Positions 8,623 through 15,530 of a stretch of DNA of 32,428 bases are shown here, piece after piece. How positions within the stretch are numbered: the stretch's first letter is position 1; each line of letters opens with the position of its first letter. The stretch comes from Hellea sp. Lineage in GTDB: Bacteria > Pseudomonadota > Alphaproteobacteria > Caulobacterales > Maricaulaceae. Location of the stretch: positions 1 through 32,428 of the forward strand of contig JAHDDX010000027.1 of assembly GCA_020629135.1 (NCBI GenBank), read 5' to 3'. The position numbers and the translations under genes are program-made. The notes below the pieces were generated by a model. The model had not been told where the DNA came from. It saw only the letters and a list, made by a program, of their open reading frames with translations, and did no database searches.

Positions 8623-9192
8623 CTAAGCCCGGCCCCCGGAGGACAGCATTTCAGGTGTGATCCCCAGCGTGGCGAGCGCTCGTCGCCATTTTGTATTAAG
8701 TTCCGTATCAAATATCATTTTCTCTGACGCTGGGACAATCATCCAGACATTATGCTGAATTTCCTGTTCCAACTGCCCCGGCCCCCAGCCTGAATAACCA
8801 ACCGCAAGGACAGCCTGATCAGGAGCTGTGTCCGATGTCAAAGCTTCTAGCACGTCTTTGGTTGAGGACAGGGCCAATGTTTCTGACAGGCGCAGGCTGT
8901 TGTCCGGTTTGAAATAATCGGCGGTATGCAAAACAAAGCCCCGGTCTATGTCCACTGGTCCACCTTCGAGCACGGGATTGTCGGCGACTTTGACCGACCC
9001 TGGAATGCCGATATCATCCAGCAGGTCAGACATGATGAGATCGCCTTTGGGTTTATTAATGATCAATCCCATGGCGCCGCTACTGTCATGAGAGCAAATG
9101 TAAATCACAGCCTTTTCAAACCGCGGATCGGTCATATCGGGCACGGCAATGAGAAATTGCCCGCTAAGTCGCGTAATTTCGACGTTTTCCAT
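8623..9192 (-). CDS. yqgE: YqgE/AlgH family protein (UPF0301)
   Basis: A 189-aa cytosolic protein of the conserved YqgE/AlgH family, whose molecular function is unsettled. It shows the hallmark opening LSGQFLIAVPDMTDPRFEKA, then GAMGLIINKP, the GGPVDIDRGFVLHT segment, and GYSGWGPGQLEQEI. Start is ATG at 9192. It heads the minus-strand operon yqgE-MscS-DoxX and is divergent from the peroxiredoxin gene across 94 bases that must hold both promoters. Confidence 0.95.
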   Translation of the reverse strand: MENVEITRLSGQFLIAVPDMTDPRFEKAVIYICSHDSSGAMGLIINKPKGDLIMSDLLDDIGIPGSVKVADNPVLEGGPVDIDRGFVLHTADYFKPDNSLRLSETLALSSTKDVLEALTSDTAPDQAVLAVGYSGWGPGQLEQEIQHNVWMIVPASEKMIFDTELNTKWRRALATLGITPEMLSSGGRA

Positions 9193-9286
9193 AGGTCTAG
9201 ATTGTCGATTCCGACGTTTTGGATCAAGTCATTCTTGTATTTTATCCCCGCCACCCCCATATTTTTAGGAAGAAAGGGAGATTTAC

Positions 9287-9769
9287 ATGACCATTAAAGT
9301 AGGCGACTCGCTTCCCGAAGCGACATTTATGACTATGGGGGCCGATGGCCCGGAACCTGCCATGACGGCAGATGTTTTTTCAGGCAAGCGCGTGGCGCTA
9401 TTTGCCGTGCCGGGGGCCTTTACCCCGACCTGTTCGGCCAAGCACCTGCCTGGATTTATGGATAACGCCGAGGCCTTGGCCGCCAAAGGTATTGATGCGA
9501 TTGCCTGTACTTCGGTGAACGACGTGTTTGTCATGTCAGCCTGGGGCAAGGAAAGCGGCGTTTCGGATCAGATGCAGATGCTCGCCGATGGCAATGGGGC
9601 TTTTGCGGCTGCGATTGGTCTGGAACTGGACGCGTCCGGATTTGGAATGGGATCGCGCTCGCAACGATATTCCATGATTGTGAATGACGGGGTTGTTGAA
9701 GCTCTGAATGTGGAAGAGGGGGGTGAATTCCGAGTCTCTTCTGCCGAGTATATGCTCGAAAACCTGTAA
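9287..9769 (+). CDS. Peroxiredoxin, Prx5/PMP20 type (thioredoxin fold)
   Basis: Thiol peroxidase reducing H2O2 and organic peroxides. The 160-aa protein carries the Prx5 active site PGAFTPTCSAKHLPGF with peroxidatic C49, T46, and the supporting arginine in GMGSRSQRYSM (R124 or R127). C74 (AIACTSVND) is a second cysteine often found in this group. Strong AAGGGAG at 9274-9280 supports ATG 9287. It is followed 23 bases later by the SPFH gene, whose own AAGGAG site sits in that gap. Confidence 0.94.
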   Translation: MTIKVGDSLPEATFMTMGADGPEPAMTADVFSGKRVALFAVPGAFTPTCSAKHLPGFMDNAEALAAKGIDAIACTSVNDVFVMSAWGKESGVSDQMQMLADGNGAFAAAIGLELDASGFGMGSRSQRYSMIVNDGVVEALNVEEGGEFRVSSAEYMLENL

Positions 9770-9792
9770 AACGACATCTAAAGGAGAGAGAG

Positions 9793-10710
9793 ATGGAATT
9801 TGTCAATTTTTTGTATATTTTCCTCGCCGTTCTCGGCGTGGCCATGTTGCTGCGATCGTTCAAGGCCGTACCGCAGGGTATGGAATATACGGTTGAGCAA
9901 TTTGGACGCTATGTCAAAACCCTGAAACCGGGTTTGACTTTCATTAATCCGATTACGCAAACAGTCGGCTATAAAATGAATATGCGCGAACGCGTTATTG
10001 ATATCCCGTCCCAGGACGTGATCACCAAAGATAACGCCATGGTCACAGCTGACGCGGTGGTCTTTATTCAGGTGGTTGATGCCCGCCAGGCGGCCTATGA
10101 GGTCAATAATCTTGATAACGCGATTAAGAACCTGTGTCTGACCAATGTCCGGACTGTGGTCGGATCGATGGATCTGGATGAGGTTCTGTCCCGCCGGGAT
10201 GAGATCAATGCGCGCCTTTTACAGGTGATTGACGCCGCGACCGATCCCTGGGGCACCAAAGTGACCCGGATTGAGATCAAGGATCTGTCACCGCCGCATG
10301 ACATCACTCAGGCCATGAACAAGCAGATGAAAGCCGAACGTGAAAAGCGGGCGGAAGTTCTGATGGCCGAAGGTCAAAAGCAGTCGCAAATCCTTAAGGC
10401 CGAAGGTGAAAAAGAAGCCGCTATTCGCGAGGCCGAAGGCCGCCGTGAAGCCGCCTTCCTGGATGCGGAAGCGCGTGAACGTGAGGCCGAGGCCGAAGCC
10501 AAAGCGACGGCTATGGTCTCGCAGGCCATTGCCCGCGGCGACGTGAATGCGGTGAACTACTTTGTCGCCCAGGAATATGTAAAAGCCTTTGAAAAACTGG
10601 CCGTGTCACCGAACCAGAAAACCGTTATCGTTCCTGCCGAGTTCTCGAACCTGGCGGCAACAGTCGGTGGTCTTGGTGCCCTGATCGAAGCCGGCAAAGG
10701 CCAGAAATAG
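9793..10710 (+). CDS. qmcA: SPFH/Band 7 membrane protein, QmcA/stomatin-like
   Basis: Scaffold protein of flotillin-like membrane microdomains. The 305-aa protein has an N-terminal anchor (about 5-22), the Band 7 domain opening VPQGMEYTVEQFGRYVKTL, the RERVIDIPSQDVITKDN stretch, and an alanine/glutamate-rich coiled coil at about 190-250 (MKAEREKRAEVLMAEGQKQS). AAGGAG at 9781-9786 precedes ATG 9793. The NfeD gene follows 9 bases after its stop, matching the common QmcA-NfeD pairing in which NfeD partners the SPFH protein. Confidence 0.94.
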   Translation: MEFVNFLYIFLAVLGVAMLLRSFKAVPQGMEYTVEQFGRYVKTLKPGLTFINPITQTVGYKMNMRERVIDIPSQDVITKDNAMVTADAVVFIQVVDARQAAYEVNNLDNAIKNLCLTNVRTVVGSMDLDEVLSRRDEINARLLQVIDAATDPWGTKVTRIEIKDLSPPHDITQAMNKQMKAEREKRAEVLMAEGQKQSQILKAEGEKEAAIREAEGRREAAFLDAEAREREAEAEAKATAMVSQAIARGDVNAVNYFVAQEYVKAFEKLAVSPNQKTVIVPAEFSNLAATVGGLGALIEAGKGQK

Positions 10711-10719
10711 GAGTGGATT

Positions 10720-11199
10720 ATGGGTTCTGATGGAAACATGTTAATGGAGTTTCTGCAGGATATGAACGGCGTGCGCTGGCTGGTGGTCGGCGTTGTCCTC
10801 CTCTTGCTCGAAGTGGTAACAGGAACAACCTATATTCTCTGGCCAGCTATTGCCGCGCTGATCCTCGGTTTTGTGGTCTTCATCCTGCCGATATTGGGAT
10901 GGGAAATGCAGCTCTTGTTGTTCTTCCTCCTTTCAACCGGGCTAATGTTTGTGGGACACAAATATATCCGTCCAAAAATGAAAGGCGGCGAACCGTCTGA
11001 TCTAAACGACCGCGCGCGGTCTATGATCGGTATGCGGGTTAAAGCGATCAATGATTTTGATACGGGTCGCGGCCGCGTCCAGGTCGGCGATACTCAGTGG
11101 CGGGCCTCTATGGATAATGGTGACGCCAAAGCCGGGGATGAGCTGCGGGTTGTCTCAGTCAAAGGGACCACCTTAACTGTGGAGCCCTATACAGGATAG
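10720..11199 (+). CDS. NfeD family protein, short form (YbbJ-like)
   Basis: A 159-aa inner-membrane protein with two to three helices (about 18-60 and 61-80) and a C-terminal soluble OB-fold domain beginning near DLNDRARSMIGMRVKA and ending GTTLTVEPYTG. The short NfeD class lacks the serine-protease domain and accompanies SPFH proteins. It sits 9 bases after qmcA and ahead of a strong terminator at 11224-11246, so the pair ends an operon. The frame also has an ATG at 10738; the 10720 start has AGGAG at 10709-10713. Confidence 0.92.
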   Translation: MGSDGNMLMEFLQDMNGVRWLVVGVVLLLLEVVTGTTYILWPAIAALILGFVVFILPILGWEMQLLLFFLLSTGLMFVGHKYIRPKMKGGEPSDLNDRARSMIGMRVKAINDFDTGRGRVQVGDTQWRASMDNGDAKAGDELRVVSVKGTTLTVEPYTG

Positions 11200-11223
11200 A
11201 TCGACTTGATTTTCAAGATTTAG

Positions 11224-11246
11224 AACCGCCTTTCAGGCGGTTTTTC
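11224..11246 (+). terminator. Rho-independent terminator of the qmcA-nfeD operon
   Basis: Perfect 7-bp stem AACCGCC/GGCGGTT around TTTCA, continuing into TTTTTC. It lies 25 bases after the nfeD stop. Confidence 0.9.
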
Positions 11247-11309
11247 TTTGTTCAGATAGCATTCACGCCAAACGTGTGAAGTCACGACCCTAAATTTTAG
11301 GGAATGGCT

Positions 11310-11429
11310 ATGGATGTTGTTTTATTCTTCCTCGCCGCATTTCTTGTTTGGTTGCATGCGCGGATCAAAGAAAACAAATCCCGCCAAAGCCAGATTAGTG
11401 TGACGAGCAAAAACACAAAAGAACAATAA
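11310..11429 (+). CDS. Small predicted membrane protein, unknown
   Basis: A 39-aa reading frame starting MDVVLFFLAAFLVWLHARIK, with one hydrophobic helix then a polar tail ending NTKEQ. AGGG at 11299-11302 is spaced 7 bases from ATG 11310; an in-frame ATG at 11304 is too close to it. It stands alone between the terminator of nfeD and a minus-strand terminator that overlaps its stop. I recognise no family. One-helix, positively charged layout resembles many small bacterial membrane proteins. Expression is unproven. Confidence 0.45.
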   Translation: MDVVLFFLAAFLVWLHARIKENKSRQSQISVTSKNTKEQ

Positions 11430-11455
11430 AAAAGCCCCGCCGGGGCGGGCGGGGC
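11428..11455 (-). terminator. Rho-independent terminator for the 94-aa orphan gene
   Basis: Read on the minus strand: GCCCCGCC, 6-base loop, GGCGGGGC, then TTTTTT. A perfect 8-bp GC stem with a T-run, 47 bases past the stop of the gene at 11502. Confidence 0.85.
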
Positions 11456-11501
11456 AGGTTTCGTGATCTGGAGGGCAAATCACGAGGGACAAGCTGTATA
11501 A

Positions 11502-11786
11502 TTAGGCGGCGTAATTGTTTCGCGCCTCTGCAACTTTAAAATCATGGTAAAATCCCCAGGCCGCAAAACACGCCAAGCATCCTGCCCCTTTTTCAATCAA
11601 AAAGGCGTTGATGGCTTTTTGTTCCCAATCAAAAGGTGCGCCATATCCCAAATCAGCGGCGACCTTTTGAATGTAAGACCAAGTGGCCTCTTCGGTTTCT
11701 CCCAGACCGTATACCTGCTGTTTGTCCAGCCAATCTGCTATAATCCCAAATATTTGACTGCGCCGTCCTGTTTTTCCTATTTCCAT
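11502..11786 (-). CDS. Hypothetical protein, 94 aa
   Basis: I do not recognise this gene. ATG 11786 is chosen because GGAG (plus-strand CTCC 11795-11798) sits 8 bases upstream; the frame can be extended to 11876 but without support. The product starts MEIGKTGRRSQIFGIIADWL, is mixed charged and aromatic, and ends with a cysteine-containing hydrophobic stretch (GCLACFAAWGFYHDF) that could be a short helix. It is a single-gene transcription unit with its own terminator, divergent from the MAPEG gene across 266 bases. Confidence 0.6.
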   Translation of the reverse strand: MEIGKTGRRSQIFGIIADWLDKQQVYGLGETEEATWSYIQKVAADLGYGAPFDWEQKAINAFLIEKGAGCLACFAAWGFYHDFKVAEARNNYAA

Positions 11787-11980
11787 GGATCCCACTCCAA
11801 AAACTTTTGAGAACAGAGAGCCCCAGCTCCCACAACAACTTCTCCCTGTTCTCTGAAAATAGGTATAGTCGGGCAAACCTGAACGTTACCCAAAGATTTC
11901 AACGACTTAGAGTTAAGATCGATTCATCATGAATTTTGAGCTAAATCCGCTATATTCGCTCTCACAGCGATCAATTGCAT

Positions 11981-11996
11981 AATTCGCCTGCGAATT
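11981..11996. promoter_or_regulatory. Inverted repeat in the region upstream of the MAPEG gene
   Basis: AATTCGC-CT-GCGAATT, perfect 7-bp arms around 2 bases, 57 bases before the MAPEG start and inside the 266-base divergent gap. Shape and place fit a dimeric repressor site, but the regulator is unknown. Nothing else clear was seen in this gap. Confidence 0.35.
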
Positions 11997-12052
11997 TGTC
12001 TCTATACGGACAACGATAAATTGAATTAGACTGAGGCCAACGGGAGGACATT

Positions 12053-12469
12053 ATGGAAAACTTTCTAACACCGGTACTGGCGCTGATTGGTTGGACGCTG
12101 ATCATGTGGGCCTGGATGTATTACAAACGCATTCCGGCAATGATGGCGATAACTAAAAACACGCAGGATTTTATCGATAACCCCGCACTCTATGAAAAAA
12201 TGCCACGGAAGGCGGTCTGGTCGGCGGATAATTATAATCATCTGCATGAGCAGCCCGTGATTTTCTACGCGCTAATGTTTTATATTTTTCTGACCGGACA
12301 GGCGGATGGGCTTTATATGTATCTGGCCTGGGGTTATGTGGCGATCCGTGTCGTTCACAGTTTCGTTCAGTCAACGGTGAATAAGGTCATTCCGCGGTTT
12401 AGCCTGTTTGTGATCGGTTCAGCGATCCTGATCATCATGACGGTGCGGGCAGCACTGGGTTTATTGTAA
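12053..12469 (+). CDS. MAPEG family membrane protein
   Basis: Member of the membrane-associated eicosanoid/glutathione metabolism family. The 138-aa protein has four predicted helices and the family's central motif WSADNYNHLHEQPVIFYAL, plus YVAIRVVHSFVQST where the conserved arginine and histidine lie. Bacterial members may conjugate or reduce with glutathione, but this member's substrate is unknown. GGGAGG at 12041-12046 precedes ATG 12053. It is followed by pyrC 54 bases later. Confidence 0.9.
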   Translation: MENFLTPVLALIGWTLIMWAWMYYKRIPAMMAITKNTQDFIDNPALYEKMPRKAVWSADNYNHLHEQPVIFYALMFYIFLTGQADGLYMYLAWGYVAIRVVHSFVQSTVNKVIPRFSLFVIGSAILIIMTVRAALGLL

Positions 12470-12513
12470 ACTTGCGCCTAACAACGATCTAGGGCATTTG
12501 GGCCTCAAATGAC

Positions 12514-12518
12514 GAGGA
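12514..12518 (+). promoter_or_regulatory. Ribosome binding site favouring the pyrC start at 12524
   Basis: GAGGA 5 bases before ATG 12524. The upstream in-frame ATG at 12509 has no such site. Confidence 0.6.
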
Positions 12519-12523
12519 CGCCA

Positions 12524-13561
12524 ATGGATTCGCAACTGACAATAACCCGGCCGGATGACTGGCATGTGCATTTGCGTGACGATGCAATGCTGTCTGCCGT
12601 GGTTGACTATACGGCCCGACAATTTGCCCGCGCGATTGTTATGCCAAATCTGGCCACGCCGATCACGACCACCCAAATGGCATCGGATTACCGCGATCGG
12701 ATTATGAAGGCTGTTAGTCCCGAATTGGATTTCACGCCGCTCATGACCTGTTACCTGACTGATGATGCCAATGCGGACGATATTGCAGCTGGCTATGGCG
12801 ACGGCGTCTTTACGGCGTGCAAGCTATATCCCGCCAACGCAACTACGAATTCAAGCTTTGGCGTAACAGATATTCACAATATCTACCCGACACTGGAACG
12901 TATGCAGGACATCGGCATGCCGCTTTTGGTGCACGGCGAAGTGACCCATGATCATGTAGATATTTTTGACCGGGAAGCCGTCTTTATTGACCAGATCCTG
13001 GCCCCGCTTCTGGTCGACTTTCCCGAGCTAAAAGTTGTGTTTGAGCACATCACGACTGAAGAGGCTGCAGATTTCGTTATGTCGAGTGGGTCAAATCTTG
13101 GCGCGACGATTACCCCGCATCATCTCGAGTTTAATCGCAATGCGATATTCAAAGGCGGTATCCGTCCGCACTTTTATTGCTTACCCGTTGCCAAGCGAGA
13201 GCGGCATCGTTTAGCCTTGCGCCGGGCGGCGACTTCGGGGTCTGAGAAGTTTTTCCTGGGCACAGACTCTGCGCCTCATGCGGTGGGCCGTAAGGAATCC
13301 GATTGTGGCTGTGCGGGACTGTTTAACGCCGTATGCGCGTTGGAAAGCTATGTTCAGACCTTTGAGGAAGAAGATGCGCTTGATAAGTTTGAAGGCTTTG
13401 CCTCGCTCAACGGACCGCGGTTTTATGGCCTGGACGTGAATAAAGACAAGATTACCCTGTCAAAATCCACCACCAAAGTTGTCGACAATGTTCAGGTCGA
13501 GAACACTCATATTGTTCCGTTTCATAGCGGTGAGGAACTGGCTTGGTCCTTGAAGGCCTAA
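12524..13561 (+). CDS. pyrC: Dihydroorotase, PyrC type
   Basis: Third step of pyrimidine synthesis: cyclises carbamoyl aspartate to dihydroorotate. From ATG 12524 the protein is 345 aa, the length of the E. coli-type enzyme. All binuclear zinc ligands are visible: H14 and H16 in WHVHLRD, the carboxylated lysine K100 (TACKLYPA), H137 (LLVHGEV), H175 (FEHITT) and D248 (GTDSAPHA). Each is offset by two from the E. coli numbering. The stop overlaps the convergent META-domain gene by 4 bases. Confidence 0.96.
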   Translation: MDSQLTITRPDDWHVHLRDDAMLSAVVDYTARQFARAIVMPNLATPITTTQMASDYRDRIMKAVSPELDFTPLMTCYLTDDANADDIAAGYGDGVFTACKLYPANATTNSSFGVTDIHNIYPTLERMQDIGMPLLVHGEVTHDHVDIFDREAVFIDQILAPLLVDFPELKVVFEHITTEEAADFVMSSGSNLGATITPHHLEFNRNAIFKGGIRPHFYCLPVAKRERHRLALRRAATSGSEKFFLGTDSAPHAVGRKESDCGCAGLFNAVCALESYVQTFEEEDALDKFEGFASLNGPRFYGLDVNKDKITLSKSTTKVVDNVQVENTHIVPFHSGEELAWSLKA

Positions 13562-13968
13562 TCCCAATCCTTACGTAATAGTGTGACCAAAACTTCCCCG
13601 TCACGGTCTTTAAGCACTAATTCCTTATGGGTCGCGAGCACATGATGAGTATTCTGAAGAGCCTGTAGAAAGGATTGTTCGCGGGCCATAATGTCTTTAT
13701 CGAAACAGGCTTTCTTAGTTGAGGCCAGAGGGCCGATAATCAATTGCTCGCCATTTTGTTCATATTGCCCAAAGAAATTATTACAGCCAGAAAATCCGCT
13801 CATTTCGCCCTTGGATTTAAACTGAACGAATTGATCCATACCGCCAACCGGGCTCCATTCGGACCCTGCCAGCGATTTTAACGTCGATCCGTTATGAATA
13901 TCGGACGCGACCTTGGCGCAAGCGGCCAGGCCAAGAGCGACGATAACCACGGGAATGAACTGAAGCAT
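13558..13968 (-). CDS. META-domain lipoprotein (HslJ-like)
   Basis: A 136-aa protein from ATG 13968 with a lipoprotein signal (hydrophobic stretch ending GLAACAK, lipobox cysteine C17). It then shows the META/HslJ pattern: LAGSEWSPVGG, SGFSGCNNFFGQYEQNGEQL, GPLASTKKACF, and ending VLVTLLRKDWD. META-domain proteins are envelope proteins, often heat-shock or stress linked, without a known reaction. The start is 4 bases after the stop of the preceding gene on this strand, making it the last gene of a NUDIX-TIGR02301-META operon. The frame opens farther upstream, but that would destroy the signal peptide. Confidence 0.86.
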   Translation of the reverse strand: MLQFIPVVIVALGLAACAKVASDIHNGSTLKSLAGSEWSPVGGMDQFVQFKSKGEMSGFSGCNNFFGQYEQNGEQLIIGPLASTKKACFDKDIMAREQSFLQALQNTHHVLATHKELVLKDRDGEVLVTLLRKDWD

Positions 13969-13972
13969 AAAT

Positions 13973-14398
13973 CTAATTCTCACGATAAGGGTCACCCAAC
14001 ATGCTGGCAATGTGCCGCCCATTTTCCGCGAGGGCGGCGGCATCAACAGATACAGCTTCGCTACAAGTCAGGTGGCGATCTTTTTCTTGATAAAATCCGG
14101 TGTTAAAGGCTCGGACCAGGTTTTTACGCCTGGCGGAGTCCGCGCCGGCTTCAAGTTGCATCATGTCTGACGCGTAATTGCGCCATTTCTGATCGGATGT
14201 GCCAAAACACAAAGTGCGCAAATAATGAAGCTGGCCCAGATTTTTAGCCATGGCTTCGACCAGATTGTCCATTTTGACCATATCAGCTTCGACACGGAGC
14301 TCCGCCGCGAGGCGGGCTTCGTCGGTCTCGGTGTCGTTCGATTGAGCCAGGGCAGGAGCCGCCAGAAATATCAAAACAATGATAAGCCAAATGCGCAT
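13973..14398 (-). CDS. TIGR02301 family (DUF2311) secreted protein
   Basis: A 141-aa protein with a Sec signal peptide (MRIWLIIVLIFLAAPALAQS, cleavage likely after ALA). The mature part has the family pattern LGQLHYLRTLC, KWRNYASDMMQLE, RRKNLVRAFNTGFYQ and a late cysteine in HLTCSEAV; the two cysteines may pair. The family is restricted to alphaproteobacteria, is of unknown function, and is commonly found beside a NUDIX gene, as here. It sits 21 bases after the NUDIX gene. Confidence 0.8.
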   Translation of the reverse strand: MRIWLIIVLIFLAAPALAQSNDTETDEARLAAELRVEADMVKMDNLVEAMAKNLGQLHYLRTLCFGTSDQKWRNYASDMMQLEAGADSARRKNLVRAFNTGFYQEKDRHLTCSEAVSVDAAALAENGRHIASMLGDPYREN

Positions 14399-14419
14399 AA
14401 AGCTATCTTAGGGCAAAGC

Positions 14420-14842
14420 TCAAGGACTGCAAACGGCTTTCTTCAGGTCGAGCGCCTTGTCGATTATATCATGAGTTTTTTGCCACATCTGTGTTTGAGC
14501 CAGAGTTTTCCGATCAACGAATTGTGCTGACATGGCGTCGTCGCCAGCAGTGGGTATGCCGCTTTCCCAGATCATCAGATAATCGTGAAGGTCATAATCA
14601 TGACCGTCAAAGCTCGTCGGAATGCATGCGATTTTTTGAATGAGGCGTGCCCTGATTCCGGTTTCTTCAAACAATTCCCGGTGGCAGGCCTCAATCTCAC
14701 TTTCGCCGGGCTCGATGCGGCCGCCCGGAATTGACCATTCGCCGCGGCGCGGGGGTTTGCCACGCTGGATCAACAGCACATCATTCTCTTTGAAACATAT
14801 AATCCCGATGCATTGAATTGGGGTTTTCTTATGATCGGTCAT
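14420..14842 (-). CDS. NUDIX hydrolase, MutT-like
   Basis: Hydrolyses a nucleoside diphosphate linked to another group, with Mg. The 140-aa protein from ATG 14842 contains the complete Nudix box GGRIEPGESEIEACHRELFE followed by ETGI. The frame extends four codons to a TTG at 14854, but the ATG is preferred. The gene is divergent from the SRAP gene with only 16 bases between the two starts, and it heads the operon with the TIGR02301 and META genes. Substrate unknown; a role in nucleotide clean-up is possible. Confidence 0.9.
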   Translation of the reverse strand: MTDHKKTPIQCIGIICFKENDVLLIQRGKPPRRGEWSIPGGRIEPGESEIEACHRELFEETGIRARLIQKIACIPTSFDGHDYDLHDYLMIWESGIPTAGDDAMSAQFVDRKTLAQTQMWQKTHDIIDKALDLKKAVCSP

Positions 14843-14858
14843 GACGTAATCCAAACTT

Positions 14859-15530
14859 ATGTGCGGACGATATGCCCTTTACGAAGCCTCGACCCTTATC
14901 TTTGAACGATTCAACATGACGATCAAGGAAAGCGGGTATTGGAACTGGACGCCCAATTACAATATTGCGCCGGGCACCGTTGTGCCCGTGATCGCCTGGA
15001 ATGGAAAACGTGAACGCAGCTGGGTACCGATGCGTTGGGGTTTACATCCCCATTGGAAAAAGCAAGCGCCTGAAGGCCGGCCATTATTTAATGCACGCGT
15101 TGAGACGGCCGCAGAAAAACCCAGTTTTCGCACGCCGATGCGCAGGCGGCGGGCATTGATACCCGCCAATGGCTGGTTTGAATGGGAAGGGGTGGAAAAA
15201 CCCAAAACGCCATATTTTATCCGGGAACAGGACAGTGAGGTAACTGCGTTTGCTGGGCTATGGGATCAGTGGCGGGTTGATGAGGGGATCACGCTTATTT
15301 CGGCCACGATTTTGACCACATCCGCGACAGGCCCCATCAAGCATTTGCATCATCGTATGCCGGTACGTTTGCCCGAGCATTTGTGGGATCAATGGCTCGA
15401 CTGGGAGGAAAAACCTGACGCCATCTTGGCCCAAATGAAGTCAGGAGATGATCTGGAGTATTACGAGGTTTCCAAAACGGTAAATTCAGGGCGATCCGAA
15501 GGGCCCGATTTGATCAAGAAGGTCAGTTGA
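14859..15530 (+). CDS. SRAP domain protein (YedK/HMCES)
   Basis: Shields abasic sites in single-stranded DNA by covalent attachment. The 223-aa protein begins MCGRYALYE, so Met removal leaves the catalytic C2 at the N terminus. Other family features are NYNIAPGT, the MRWGLHP motif, RRALIPANGWFEWEG containing the conserved glutamate, FAGLWDQW, and HHRMPVRLPE with the active-site histidine. ATG 14859 has no Shine-Dalgarno. Its 3' end overlaps the convergent acyl-CoA synthetase by 8 bases. Confidence 0.95.
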   Translation: MCGRYALYEASTLIFERFNMTIKESGYWNWTPNYNIAPGTVVPVIAWNGKRERSWVPMRWGLHPHWKKQAPEGRPLFNARVETAAEKPSFRTPMRRRRALIPANGWFEWEGVEKPKTPYFIREQDSEVTAFAGLWDQWRVDEGITLISATILTTSATGPIKHLHHRMPVRLPEHLWDQWLDWEEKPDAILAQMKSGDDLEYYEVSKTVNSGRSEGPDLIKKVS

